DNA of 64,000 nt from Coriobacteriia bacterium (lineage in GTDB: Bacteria; Actinomycetota; Coriobacteriia; Coriobacteriales; UMGS124): positions 62,001-126,000 of the forward strand of contig JAGZEG010000007.1 of the NCBI GenBank assembly GCA_018368455.1, written 5' to 3'. The notes under the pieces are model-generated. The model ran no database searches, was not told where the DNA came from, and saw only the letters and a program-made list of their open reading frames with translations. Shown here piece after piece: positions 51,173 to 59,954 of the stretch. How positions within the stretch are numbered: the stretch's first letter is position 1; every line of letters starts with the position of its first letter. The translations under genes were made by a program, and so were the position numbers.

Positions 51173-52666
51173 ATGCCCGCCGACCCCATCCAGAAGAGCC
51201 CCTCTGTGGCGCAAGCCCCCGCCATGCTGGAGCGGATGCGCGCGTCGCATGCCATGCGGGTGGCACTCGGCGTCATCGGGCTCGTCGCCATCTCTGTTCA
51301 CGTGTGGTTTCTCACGGACACGGCCCTGCCCATGCTGCGCGCGCAGTGGGCCCCGGCCGACTTCCTTCAGTCTATGAGCGCCGCCACCGGGTACGCGCTC
51401 ATCGCCCTGCTCGCTCTGCGTGCCCCCGAAGTCGTGCGGCCCGCGGCGCTCAGCGTCGCAAGCGCCGCGTTTATCGTGGTCGGCAAGCTCACGTGGCTCG
51501 CGGGGCTCAAGATGGGCAGCATCGCGCTTGCCACCGTCGGCGTCTGCGTCGCGCACCTATTCTGCGCGTGGCCCGTCGTGCTCGTCGGCATCTCCCTGTG
51601 CGCCCTGGGCAACCGCCGCGACCTCGTCGTCGCCGCCGTGCTCGGTGAGTCCATCGGCGTCGCGCTGCGCTGCGTGCTGCCGCACCCGCCGGCCGAGGTC
51701 GCCATCCCGCTCACGATCGTGCCGCCGCTCGCCGCGCTTGCTGTGGCCTCCGTACTCGGTGCGCCCTACCTACGCCAGGAGATCTCCGGCGAGCGAGCGA
51801 CGCAGCGCGCCATGACCGAGCCGGCGTCCTATCTGCCGCCAACGCACCGCATCTTCGTACTCGTAGGCTTGTTCGAGCTCATCCACGGCGTCGCGCTCGT
51901 CGAGAAGAGCGCGAGCCTATCGCTGGCGACGAACATCGGGCAGACGATCATCGTCGTCGTGGGCGCCGCGCTGCTGCTGCGCCACGCCAAGGCGACGTCG
52001 CACGAAGACGTGCTGCTGTACGTCGCGTCGCTCATGATGCTGTGCGGTTTCATGCTGCGCCCGCTCTCCGACGGCGAAGCAATCGCGTCGGCCTCTATCT
52101 CGCTGGCAGGCGCATCGTTCTCGTGGATGCTGCTGTGGATGGCGCTGCCGTTTGCCGGCATGTGCAACCCCATCGGGTCGCTGTGGGTGTTCGGCATCGG
52201 CTACGTGTTCCAGGCCGTCGGGCTAGCCGTGGGTTCGGAGATCGGTCACCTCGCGCTGACGGCCAGCACGAGCGCCGTGCATGCGGCCAACATCGTGAAC
52301 GCACTTGTCATGGTGGGCTTTGTGGGCTACCTGCTCGTGGGGCTGCGCGGGTTCTCGTTCAGCCGCAGCTTCGCCGAGATCGTGCCCGCTGTCGCGCCGG
52401 AAAAGACCGTCGACGCCTCGAAGCTCGTGGCCCAGGCGTGCGAGGCCGCCGCAAAGACGTTCGACCTCACAGAGCGCGAAGCGGAGGTCATGCGTCTGCT
52501 GGCACTCGGGCGCAGCGGCCCCGAGATCCAGGACGAGCTCTCCATCTCGCGCAACACGGCCAAGACGCACGTGCGCCATGTGTACCGCAAGATGGGCGTC
52601 CACTCCCAGCAGGAGCTCATGGACTGCGTGCGCGCCGGTGGCGGGCGGGGCGGGTGGTCCGCCTAG
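51173..52666 (+). CDS. LuxR-family transcriptional regulator with multi-helix membrane domain
   Basis: 497 residues with about twelve helices, then a LuxR/GerE domain starting LTEREAEVMRLL with ISRNTAKTHVRHVYRKM. It has the same architecture as the other two regulators but is only distantly similar in the membrane part. ATG 51173 has GGGAG seven bases upstream. Its divergent neighbour is the FAD-FMN reductase, its likely target. Confidence 0.87.
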   Translation: MPADPIQKSPSVAQAPAMLERMRASHAMRVALGVIGLVAISVHVWFLTDTALPMLRAQWAPADFLQSMSAATGYALIALLALRAPEVVRPAALSVASAAFIVVGKLTWLAGLKMGSIALATVGVCVAHLFCAWPVVLVGISLCALGNRRDLVVAAVLGESIGVALRCVLPHPPAEVAIPLTIVPPLAALAVASVLGAPYLRQEISGERATQRAMTEPASYLPPTHRIFVLVGLFELIHGVALVEKSASLSLATNIGQTIIVVVGAALLLRHAKATSHEDVLLYVASLMMLCGFMLRPLSDGEAIASASISLAGASFSWMLLWMALPFAGMCNPIGSLWVFGIGYVFQAVGLAVGSEIGHLALTASTSAVHAANIVNALVMVGFVGYLLVGLRGFSFSRSFAEIVPAVAPEKTVDASKLVAQACEAAAKTFDLTEREAEVMRLLALGRSGPEIQDELSISRNTAKTHVRHVYRKMGVHSQQELMDCVRAGGGRGGWSA

Positions 52667-53081
52667 CGGCGAGACGCGCGAGGGGTTAGCTCGTCTGCAT
52701 TACGATGGCCCGATTCCTCTTCCGCGCGTCCATAGCGCCCTGCGGCAGGCTCAGCGTACGCAAAAGCGCCCTCTTGCGACGCCGCTAGCCCAGAGAAGGA
52801 CGGAAAGCTCCTCCGTTGGTCAAAACACCCCTGCTTTGCGAGGAGGTTTGGCGTCTTCGGGCCTCAAAAGCCCCCTTAGCCGTCCTGCGTCCCAGGTTCA
52901 CCTGCATGTTTTCCGCTGCCGATAGGCTTTTCGGCCTTCGGGGACTCGCAAAGCATGGCAGTTTTGGCCAAGAAGGCATGGCATGGGCATTCTCTGACGC
53001 CCGGACGGGGTGTTCGGCATCCCGCCCATGCCCCTCGCCCAGAGAATCGCCCGAAATGACGGGGTCCGCCCGAGGTTGCGG
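52667..53081. other. Convergent intergenic region with repeat B
   Basis: 415 bp between the convergent regulator and histidine-phosphatase genes, occupied mainly by the inverted repeat at 52791-52996. I see no gene. Confidence 0.6.
52791..52996. repeat. Inverted intergenic repeat, locus B
   Basis: Two 52-bp units face each other at 52791-52842 and 52945-52996. Each has CAGAGAA, 18 variable bases, an 11-base block TTGG(T/C)CAAAAC, five bases and TGCTTTGCGAG, in identical order and spacing. The centre (102 bp) includes ACCTGCATGTTTT at 52900-52912, the motif shared with loci A and C. It lies between the convergent regulator and histidine-phosphatase genes. An outer hairpin (GGGCATTCTCTG at 52985-52996 with 53040-53052) also pairs. 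Confidence 0.7.
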
Positions 53082-53870
53082 CTACATCTCCGACGTGATG
53101 GTGCGCAGGCCCTCGGAACCGGGGCCATAGGGAACGGCGCGAACGAGGCGGACGTCGGCATAGGGCGGTCGCGGCGCATTCGCCAGCAAGGCCACGTCAG
53201 CGGCACGCACGGCATCGGGGTCGTAGGCAGGCGTCTGTGCGGGTGGAGTCGCCAGGCCCGCGGGAAGCTCGAAGGCGGCAGCGGCCGCATCGTCGACGTC
53301 GAGCGTCAGCGTGTAGCCCAGCGCGTTGAGCATCTGCATCTCGAGAAACGTCTGCAACGGCAGGCCTGCCAGCCCCACGATGAGGGCGCGCGACACAGCG
53401 GAGTGCGCCACAAGCGTCACGCTCTCGACGCCATCGCGCACGCAGCTCAGGGCCAGCGCACGAGCGACGATCGCCCCGCGATCGCACAGGTGCCGCAGGC
53501 TTTCGAGGTGCGGCGCCGCAGGCTCAGGCTCGCCGTTTGCCCAGCGCTCAAAGAATGCGCGCATGTCGTCGCCCTCCAGCGACGTGCCCTCCGCCTCCCC
53601 GAAGTCGAGTTCGTGCAGGCTTCCCACGACGCCGTCGAGCTGCTTGCGCCCATCGAAGGCAAGCTCGAACGTCTGACGGCACCGCCGCAGCGGCGAGGAG
53701 TAATAGCGCTGCGTCGAGGCATACGTCTCGTAGACGCCCTGCTCGCGATAGTCACAGACCATCTGGATGCCCTCGGGCGCCAGCTCGACGTCACCCATGC
53801 CGCTGAACTGCCGACGGGCGTTGCCCATCGAAAACGAGTGGCGCAGAAGCACCATCCTAAGCATGGCCAT
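53082..53870 (-). CDS. Histidine phosphatase family protein
   Basis: 262 residues of the phosphoglycerate-mutase-like superfamily. The catalytic N-terminal motif reads LLRHSFSMGN, with Ser in place of the usual Gly after R-H, and the second catalytic histidine lies in LVAHSAVSRAL. Arg and Glu of the pocket are present as SSPLRRCRQT and LHELDFGEAEG. The substrate is unknown. It is the last gene of the ABC-importer run, 6 bp after the metallo-beta-lactamase gene. Confidence 0.82.
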   Translation of the reverse strand: MAMLRMVLLRHSFSMGNARRQFSGMGDVELAPEGIQMVCDYREQGVYETYASTQRYYSSPLRRCRQTFELAFDGRKQLDGVVGSLHELDFGEAEGTSLEGDDMRAFFERWANGEPEPAAPHLESLRHLCDRGAIVARALALSCVRDGVESVTLVAHSAVSRALIVGLAGLPLQTFLEMQMLNALGYTLTLDVDDAAAAAFELPAGLATPPAQTPAYDPDAVRAADVALLANAPRPPYADVRLVRAVPYGPGSEGLRTITSEM

Positions 53871-53876
53871 AGCTGG

Positions 53877-54701
53877 CTATCCCTTCCTTCGAGCAATCGG
53901 TATCGACAGCATATCCCCCGCCAGAGCCCCCGCCGGCGGCCGGTCGGCGAGCAGCACGTCAGCCACCTCGTCGGGCGCGAGACCCGAGCGCACGTAAGCC
54001 AGCAGATCCGTGACGTCACCGTAGATGGGCAGGTGTGTGAGCACGAGCGTCCCAGGGCGGGCAACCCGCGCGAGCTCAACGACGTCCTCGCAGCTCATGT
54101 GCCCCATGGCCTGACCATCATAGCCCGCGTACAGACTGCACTCGCATAGCAGCACGTCTGCCCCGGCACAAAACGCCGCCAGATCGGACGTGAGCGCAGC
54201 GTCGGCAGTGTAGACGAGCTTCGCGCCGTCTTCCTCGCACGTGACGCGCGTCGCCAGGCAGGGGGCGGGGTGCTTCGTCTGCAGGAAGTCAAAGGAAAGC
54301 GACCCGATACTCAAACGGGACGTAGGGTCGAGAGCCACGGCGTGCGAGGCGCCCGGCATCTCGAGGCGCGCGAGGTCGAAGGCAGTGTGCGTGTCGAGCG
54401 AGGCAGACATGCCCCCAAAGCCCGGCGCATAGAACGTCAGCGTGTGGTCAGTCTGGCCGAGCTGGCGAGCGACGAGCCGGGCGAACATGAGCACGCCGGC
54501 GTCGCTCACGTGATCGTGGTGGAAGTGGCTCACGATGACGTCGTCGATATCCGTGAGCGCACAGGCGCGCTGCACGGACCCGGCAACGCCCGCACCGCAG
54601 TCGAGCAGCACACTTGTGCCGCCGTGCTGCACGAGATAGCCCGAGCACGCGCCTCCCGGCCGTGGCGAGCCACCCCAGCACCCAGCGACGGTTAGCCTCA
54701 T
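53877..54701 (-). CDS. Metallo-beta-lactamase fold hydrolase (RNase Z-like)
   Basis: 274 residues of the MBL fold. Metal-binding SHFHHDHVSD, a later Asp/His set (VYTADAAL and VLTHLPIYGD), and an N-terminal CWGGSPRPGGACSGYLV resemble the RNase Z/ElaC-type or phosphonate-related MBL proteins. The extended exosite of RNase Z is not visible, so a small-molecule hydrolase is equally possible. It overlaps the ABC ATPase gene by 4 bp, suggesting that its substrate is linked to the imported compound. Confidence 0.78.
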   Translation of the reverse strand: MRLTVAGCWGGSPRPGGACSGYLVQHGGTSVLLDCGAGVAGSVQRACALTDIDDVIVSHFHHDHVSDAGVLMFARLVARQLGQTDHTLTFYAPGFGGMSASLDTHTAFDLARLEMPGASHAVALDPTSRLSIGSLSFDFLQTKHPAPCLATRVTCEEDGAKLVYTADAALTSDLAAFCAGADVLLCECSLYAGYDGQAMGHMSCEDVVELARVARPGTLVLTHLPIYGDVTDLLAYVRSGLAPDEVADVLLADRPPAGALAGDMLSIPIARRKG

Positions 54702-56344
54702 CGGACGCCGCCCTCCCCCGTAAACGTCGCGGCGATGAGCGCTCGCGTGTAGGGGTCGCGCGGTTCGCGCAGCACCTGCGCGACCGGGCCGCTCTCCACG
54801 ACACGGCCGCCGTGCATGACGAGCACGTCATCGGCCAGCCGGGCGACGGCCCCCATGTCGTGGCTGATGAACAGGTAGGCGCAGCCTAGCTCCGCCTGGA
54901 GCTCCCGCAACAGGTCGAGGATCTGCGCCTGCACTGAGACGTCGAGCGCCGACGTGCACTCGTCGCAGATGACGGCCGACGGCTCCGTGATGAGCGCCCG
55001 AGCGATGGCGACGCGCTGGCACTGGCCGCCCGACAGCTCGCGAGCCCGGGCGCCCATGACGCGAGCGGGGTCGAGCCCCACGCGGCGCAGCATGGCACGG
55101 GAGCGCTCGTCTATCTCCGAGCGGGAGAGCTCCGGCATGAGCACCTGCTGGGGGTCCGCGAGGGCACGCTCGACCGTAAAGCTCGGGTTGACGGAGGCCA
55201 CGGGGTCTTGGAACACGAACTGCACGCCACGGCGATAGGCACGGCGGCCCGCCCGGTCGAGGCTGTGCACGTCCGTGCCACTGAACAGCACGCTGCCAGC
55301 GTCGCCTTCCTGCAGGCCACCGAGCACCTCGCCCAGCGTCGACTTGCCCGAGCCGGACTCGCCCACGACGCCGAGCGTGCGTCCGCGGCGCAGCGTCAAG
55401 CTTACGCCGTCGACGGCCGTGAGGTCGCGCCCGCGCCCCAAGCGAAAGCGCCGCGTCACGTCGCGCGCCTCGAGCACGCAAGCCGCCGCCGGGCCGCCCT
55501 CGTCCTCGGCCTCTCGCGCCGCCAGCGCCTCGCCCAGGCGCGGCATGGCCGCGACGAGCGTGCGCGTGTAGGGGTCGGACGGCGCGTCGAACACCCGGGC
55601 GGCAGGCCCCTCCTCCACGACATGGCCGTCACGCAGCACGACGATCCGGTCGCAGCAAGCCCGCACCATCGCGAGGTCGTGCGACACCATGACGACGGCG
55701 ATGCCGCGCTCGCCAGCCACGCGTGCGATGAGGTCGACGACCTGGCGGGCGATGCGCGGGTCGAGCGAGGCCGTCGGCTCGTCGGCAACGAGCAGCCCGG
55801 GGTCGCCCATCAGGGCGCACGCGACGTTGACACGCTGGCGCATCCCTCCCGACAGCTCACCCGGCCGAGCGGCGAGAACGCGCTCGGGGTCGTCGATGCC
55901 CACGGCCGTCAGCAGCTCGCGAGCCCGTGCCTGGGCGGCGTCGCGCGGCGCGTCGCGATGCCACGTACGATATCCGTCCGTCATCTGGGAGCGGACGCGC
56001 ATGAGCGGATGCAGGTACTCCATCGTGTTCTGCGGGATGAAGCCGACGCGCGTGCCCAAGACCTCGCGCAGCTCGCGCGAACGAGCGGCGCGCATGTCGT
56101 GGCCGGCGAGCACGAGCTCGTCCGCCTTGCAGCTCAGCCCCTCCGGCAGCAGGCCCAAGCACGCTCGCAGCGTCAACGTCTTGCCCGCGCCTGACTCGCC
56201 CACGACGCCGAGTCGCTCGCCGGGGCGCACGTCGAACCCGACGCCGTCCACAAGCACCCGACCGCTCGCGTCACGCACGACAAGCCCGCGTGCACGCAGG
56301 AGGGAGGTGCCGCCGCCCGACCGAGAAGAGGCTCCCGCCGTCAT
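54698..56344 (-). CDS. ABC transporter ATP-binding protein, two fused ATPase domains (DppD-DppF type)
   Basis: 548 residues containing two complete ATPase domains in one chain. First: GESGAGKT, LSGGMRQRV, LLVADEPTAS. Second: GESGSGKST, LSGGQCQRVAIA, VICDECTSAL (the Walker B glutamate is followed by Cys instead of Pro). Each has the H-loop (SHD). Most peptide/nickel importers have two separate ATPases; fusion is known in a minority. It overlaps both neighbours (ATGA), so the importer is one transcription unit. Confidence 0.92.
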   Translation of the reverse strand: MTAGASSRSGGGTSLLRARGLVVRDASGRVLVDGVGFDVRPGERLGVVGESGAGKTLTLRACLGLLPEGLSCKADELVLAGHDMRAARSRELREVLGTRVGFIPQNTMEYLHPLMRVRSQMTDGYRTWHRDAPRDAAQARARELLTAVGIDDPERVLAARPGELSGGMRQRVNVACALMGDPGLLVADEPTASLDPRIARQVVDLIARVAGERGIAVVMVSHDLAMVRACCDRIVVLRDGHVVEEGPAARVFDAPSDPYTRTLVAAMPRLGEALAAREAEDEGGPAAACVLEARDVTRRFRLGRGRDLTAVDGVSLTLRRGRTLGVVGESGSGKSTLGEVLGGLQEGDAGSVLFSGTDVHSLDRAGRRAYRRGVQFVFQDPVASVNPSFTVERALADPQQVLMPELSRSEIDERSRAMLRRVGLDPARVMGARARELSGGQCQRVAIARALITEPSAVICDECTSALDVSVQAQILDLLRELQAELGCAYLFISHDMGAVARLADDVLVMHGGRVVESGPVAQVLREPRDPYTRALIAATFTGEGGVR

Positions 56345-57174
56345 CGCGCGCCTCCTTCCACGAGGCGATCGTTGAGCGCGTCGCCCAGCAAGTTGAAGCC
56401 CAGGGCCGCCAGCATGAGCGCCAGCCCCGGTGCGACAGCCACGGCGGGGTAGCTCGTCACATAGGGCAGCGCCTCGGAAAGCATCATGCCCCAGCTCGCC
56501 GTCGGCGGCTGGATGCCCAGACCAAGGAAGGACAGCGACGACTCGAGCAGCATGGCCGCACCGACGTGGGCCGTGAACGTCGTCACGATACGCGGCAGCA
56601 TGACGGGGAGCACCTGGCGCAGCACGATACGCGCGCCCGACGAGCCGTAGCTGCGCGCCGCCTTGACATAGAGCGTGCCGCGCGCCTCCATCGTCAGGCC
56701 ATACGCCAGCCGCGCAAACGTCGGCACCATGAACACGGCGATGGCGATGAGCGCGCTTGTCAGCCCGCGCCCCACGACGAGCACGAGCATCATGGCGAGC
56801 AGGATGCCGGGAAAGGCCATGAGACCGTCGATGAGCCGCATGATGACCGCGCGCACGACCCGCCCTGCCATGGCGCCGGCTGCGCCCACGACCGTGCCGA
56901 CGAGCGCCCCCAAGCCAACGGAGCCCAGGCCCACGAGCAGGGCCGGGCGGGCGGCGACCATGACGCGCGAGCAGATGTCGCGGCCGAACTGATCCGTCCC
57001 GAAGACGTGCGTCGCGCTCGGTAAGGCAAAGCGGTTCGTGACCTCCATGGCGTCGGGGTCGTACGGCGTCCAGACGAGCGAGACAAGCCCCGCCAGAACG
57101 ACAAGCGCAACGAGCGCGACCCCCACGACGAGCGTGAGCCGCCCCGTGCGCTTTCTCTGCCCCCGCGCCCTCAT
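56341..57174 (-). CDS. ABC transporter permease (DppC/NikC-like)
   Basis: 277 residues with about six helices, the extracytoplasmic motif HVFGTDQFGRDICSRV, and the EAA loop YVKAARSYGSSGARI. The late SSLSFLGLGIQPPTASWG segment is typical of the second permease. ATGA overlaps at both ends. It pairs with the next permease and the fused ATPase. Confidence 0.92.
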   Translation of the reverse strand: MRARGQRKRTGRLTLVVGVALVALVVLAGLVSLVWTPYDPDAMEVTNRFALPSATHVFGTDQFGRDICSRVMVAARPALLVGLGSVGLGALVGTVVGAAGAMAGRVVRAVIMRLIDGLMAFPGILLAMMLVLVVGRGLTSALIAIAVFMVPTFARLAYGLTMEARGTLYVKAARSYGSSGARIVLRQVLPVMLPRIVTTFTAHVGAAMLLESSLSFLGLGIQPPTASWGMMLSEALPYVTSYPAVAVAPGLALMLAALGFNLLGDALNDRLVEGGAR

Positions 57175-58133
57175 TGCGCGCCTCCCGTGCTGCCCTTGCG
57201 CACGGCGGGGTCAGCCGCCATGACGGCGACGTCCACGAGCAGGCTCACGACAACGACGGCCGCCGTCACGAACAGGACGATGCCCTGGAGCAGCAGCACG
57301 TCACGCTGCTCGACAGCCGTCAGCAGCAGCCTGCCCAGGCCGGGCAGAGCAAAGACGCTCTCGACGACGACGGTGCCGCCTACGAGCTTGGCGAGCTGCA
57401 TGCCAGCCATCGTCAGCGGCGCCACGAGCGCCCCGCGCAGCGCGTAGGCGACGACGGCGCGCGCCCGCGGCAGCCCCTTGACGCGCGTCGCCAGCATGTA
57501 GTCGCGGCCGAGCGACGACAGCACGCTCGAGCGCACGATGCGCACAAGTACGCCGCACTCTCCTGCCGCCAAGGCGAGTGCTGGCAGCGTCAGGCTGCGA
57601 ACGCCGCCCCAGAAGTCCTGCGAAAGCGGCACGTAGCCGCTCACGGGAAACCATCCCAGGTGTGCGGCGAACGCCAACATGAGCAAGATGCCGAGCCAAA
57701 AGCCCGGCACGGCGCCACCGAGCTGCATGACAACGCGGGCGACGCCGTCGATGAGCGAGCCGGGGCGCAGGGCGGCAGCGCAGCCAAGCACGAGCGACAC
57801 GACGACGGCAACAAGCGTCGCGTATATGGCAAGACCGAGCGTGACGCCAAGCGTCGGTGAGATGACGCTCCAGACGTCGGCGCCGTACAGGGAGCTCGTG
57901 CCCCAGTCCCCGCTCAGCACGCCCCCGATCCAGTCGACGTACTGCTCGGGCAGAGGACGATCCGTTCCCAGGGCTGCCCGCATCGCGGCCAGGCGCTCGG
58001 GCGTGGCATCCGTTCCCAACGCAAGCGTCGCCGCATCGCCGGGAATGACGTGCAGCACGGCGAATGTCACGAGTGTTACGACGAACAGCACAACGATGCC
58101 CGCGCCGAGTCGTTTGAGTATCGCTATGCCCAT
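57171..58133 (-). CDS. ABC transporter permease (DppB/NikB-like)
   Basis: 320 residues: the first permease of the importer, with the N-terminal FLVTF-like helix (VVTLVTFAVLHVIPGDAA), the loop PLPEQYVDWIGGVLSGDWG, and the EAA loop MLATRVKGLPRARAVV. The gene precedes the second permease with an ATGA overlap and follows the binding-protein gene by 53 bp. Confidence 0.92.
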   Translation of the reverse strand: MGIAILKRLGAGIVVLFVVTLVTFAVLHVIPGDAATLALGTDATPERLAAMRAALGTDRPLPEQYVDWIGGVLSGDWGTSSLYGADVWSVISPTLGVTLGLAIYATLVAVVVSLVLGCAAALRPGSLIDGVARVVMQLGGAVPGFWLGILLMLAFAAHLGWFPVSGYVPLSQDFWGGVRSLTLPALALAAGECGVLVRIVRSSVLSSLGRDYMLATRVKGLPRARAVVAYALRGALVAPLTMAGMQLAKLVGGTVVVESVFALPGLGRLLLTAVEQRDVLLLQGIVLFVTAAVVVVSLLVDVAVMAADPAVRKGSTGGAQ

Positions 58134-58186
58134 CTCACCTGCCGTTTCGTCCCAACCAACCCGTGCCCGCCGTTAAGATGTCGCAA

Positions 58187-59752
58187 CTACGCCGAGACGG
58201 CGACGTCCTTGAGCATGTAGATGTCGATGGGATAGACCGCGAAGCCGCTCACCTTGGCCGTCGTGACATATGTCGTGTTGGGGTCCTGGATGTAGAGGGC
58301 CGGTACGTCAGTAGCAAGCGCGCGCTGGATGTCACGCACGATGTCCGTACGCTTCGCCTCGTCGGGCTCGCCCTCGAAGCTCTCGATCATCGCGTCGACG
58401 TCAGCGCTGCTGTAGTTGAAGTAGTTCGTCTCGGCATGTGATCCATACCGTGAAAGCAGCACGTAGGGGTCAAGGCGTCCCGTGTGGCCGACGACCGTGA
58501 GGTCATAGTTGCGGTCGGTATAGACGTCCTGCAGCCACGTCGCCCACTCGATGACCTCGATGTTGCACGTGATGCCCACCTTGGAGAGGAAGTCGGCGAT
58601 GACCTGCCCGGCGCTCACGTACTCGGGATAGCTCTTGGGCAGCTTCATGCCAAGCGTGAGGCCGCCCTCGTAGCCCGCCTCCTTGAGCAGGGCCTTCGCT
58701 TTGTCGACGTCGTAGGGGTAGAGGCCGTTCGTATCGACGTACTCCTTGAGCCCCACGGGATAGTGCGAGCCGATCATGGAGCCCTGGCCCCACCACACGG
58801 TGTCGATGAGCGCCTGCTTGTCGACGGCATGGTTGATGGCCTGGCGCACGCGCGCGTCGGACAGCGCCTCGTTGGCCAGGTTCATAGCCATGAGCTGCAC
58901 GCCGTTCATGGGCTCGTTGACGACGGAGAAGTTCGGGTCGCCCTGGAACAGCGCCACCTGGTCAGCCGAGACGACGGCGAAGTCAATCTCACCGGCGCGC
59001 AGCGACGTGACCTGCGACGTCGCGTCGGGCATGACGCGCATCGTCACGTGGGCGACGTGGGGGGCGCCGCCCCAGTAGGCCTCGTTGGCAGAGAGCTCAA
59101 GCCCCTGCTGGGGTGTCCATGAGTCCAGCGTGAACGCGCCCGTGCCCACGGGGGCGTTGCGCAGCGTATCGGCAGCGCTCACGTCGACGATCGCCGCCCA
59201 CGGGTAGGCGAAGTTCGTCAGCGCCGCGACGTTGAGCTTCTCCATCGTGACGACGACCACGTTGGCACCCTGAGCCTCGAACGAGAACTCCGCGTAGTCA
59301 TCCTTGCGCGGGGACTCGTCTGCCTGCAGGCGTTGCATCGAAGCGACGACAGCCGGCGCATCGCAGGGGTTACCGTTGGAGAACTGCACGCCCTCGCGCA
59401 GCGTGAACGTGATCGTGAGACCGTCGTCGGAGACGTCCCAGCTCTGGGCGAGGCAGGGGCAGAGCTCGCCATCAGGCGTCACCGTGAGCAGTGGGTCGTA
59501 GAGGTTGTTCGTGACCTGGAACGTGCTCGCCGCAGCCGTGCGCTGCGGGTCGAGACCGTCGGGGTCGACGGAGATCGCCATGGTCAGCGTGCCGGACGGC
59601 GTGCCCGGGGCGTCCTCCGCCAGCGCTGGGCGCGCCATGCGAGCACCCAGCATGCCGGAGCCCGCGATGAGGCCGGCAGCCATGAGCCCAAGGGCCTGCC
59701 GGCGCGTCATACCGGCGACGAGATGCGGGGTATCGAAACGATGTGCTGCCAT
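58187..59752 (-). CDS. Extracytoplasmic solute-binding protein family 5 (DppA/NikA/OppA-like)
   Basis: A 521-residue binding protein of the SBP_bac_5 family that would feed the importer. A Tat-like signal (GMTRRQALGLMAAG, with hydrophobic stretch to about 45) precedes the mature protein; Tat use is unusual for this family but known. Conserved segments include YDPLLTVTPDGELCPCLAQSW, LREGVQFSNGNPCDA and PVGTGAFTLDSW. No lipobox cysteine is seen at the expected site. Ligand may be a peptide, nickel chelate or other small molecule. Confidence 0.9.
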   Translation of the reverse strand: MAAHRFDTPHLVAGMTRRQALGLMAAGLIAGSGMLGARMARPALAEDAPGTPSGTLTMAISVDPDGLDPQRTAAASTFQVTNNLYDPLLTVTPDGELCPCLAQSWDVSDDGLTITFTLREGVQFSNGNPCDAPAVVASMQRLQADESPRKDDYAEFSFEAQGANVVVVTMEKLNVAALTNFAYPWAAIVDVSAADTLRNAPVGTGAFTLDSWTPQQGLELSANEAYWGGAPHVAHVTMRVMPDATSQVTSLRAGEIDFAVVSADQVALFQGDPNFSVVNEPMNGVQLMAMNLANEALSDARVRQAINHAVDKQALIDTVWWGQGSMIGSHYPVGLKEYVDTNGLYPYDVDKAKALLKEAGYEGGLTLGMKLPKSYPEYVSAGQVIADFLSKVGITCNIEVIEWATWLQDVYTDRNYDLTVVGHTGRLDPYVLLSRYGSHAETNYFNYSSADVDAMIESFEGEPDEAKRTDIVRDIQRALATDVPALYIQDPNTTYVTTAKVSGFAVYPIDIYMLKDVAVSA

Positions 59753-59824
59753 AGGGAAGTCCCTTCGTCATGTGCCGCAAGGCCACCGCGGTGACGGCGG
59801 ACGATAAGGCCGGGCACCCTTACC

Positions 59825-59854
59825 ACGTGCGTCCTCATTGTAGAGGGCGCACGT
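59825..59854 (-). other. Hairpin upstream of the binding-protein gene
   Basis: 12-bp arms (ACGTGCGTCCTC at 59825-59836 and 59843-59854) with one mismatch and a 6-base loop lie between topA and the binding-protein gene, after a probable topA terminator. It could be the far part of that terminator or a leader structure. Confidence 0.4.
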
Positions 59855-59907
59855 CAAGGCTTCGTATGGGCGGCGTCAGGCACCGCAATCAGGCGTCAAA
59901 CTTCACA

Positions 59908-59934
59908 GGCCCCGCGCCTCTCAGGCACGGGGCC
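59908..59934 (-). terminator. Terminator of topA
   Basis: A 7-bp GGCCCCG/CGGGGCC stem with an inner GCCT/AGGC stem and a 3-base loop lies 20 bp after the topA stop. The T-content downstream is only moderate. Confidence 0.65.
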
Positions 59935-59954
59935 CGAAAAGGCGTACCGTCAAC

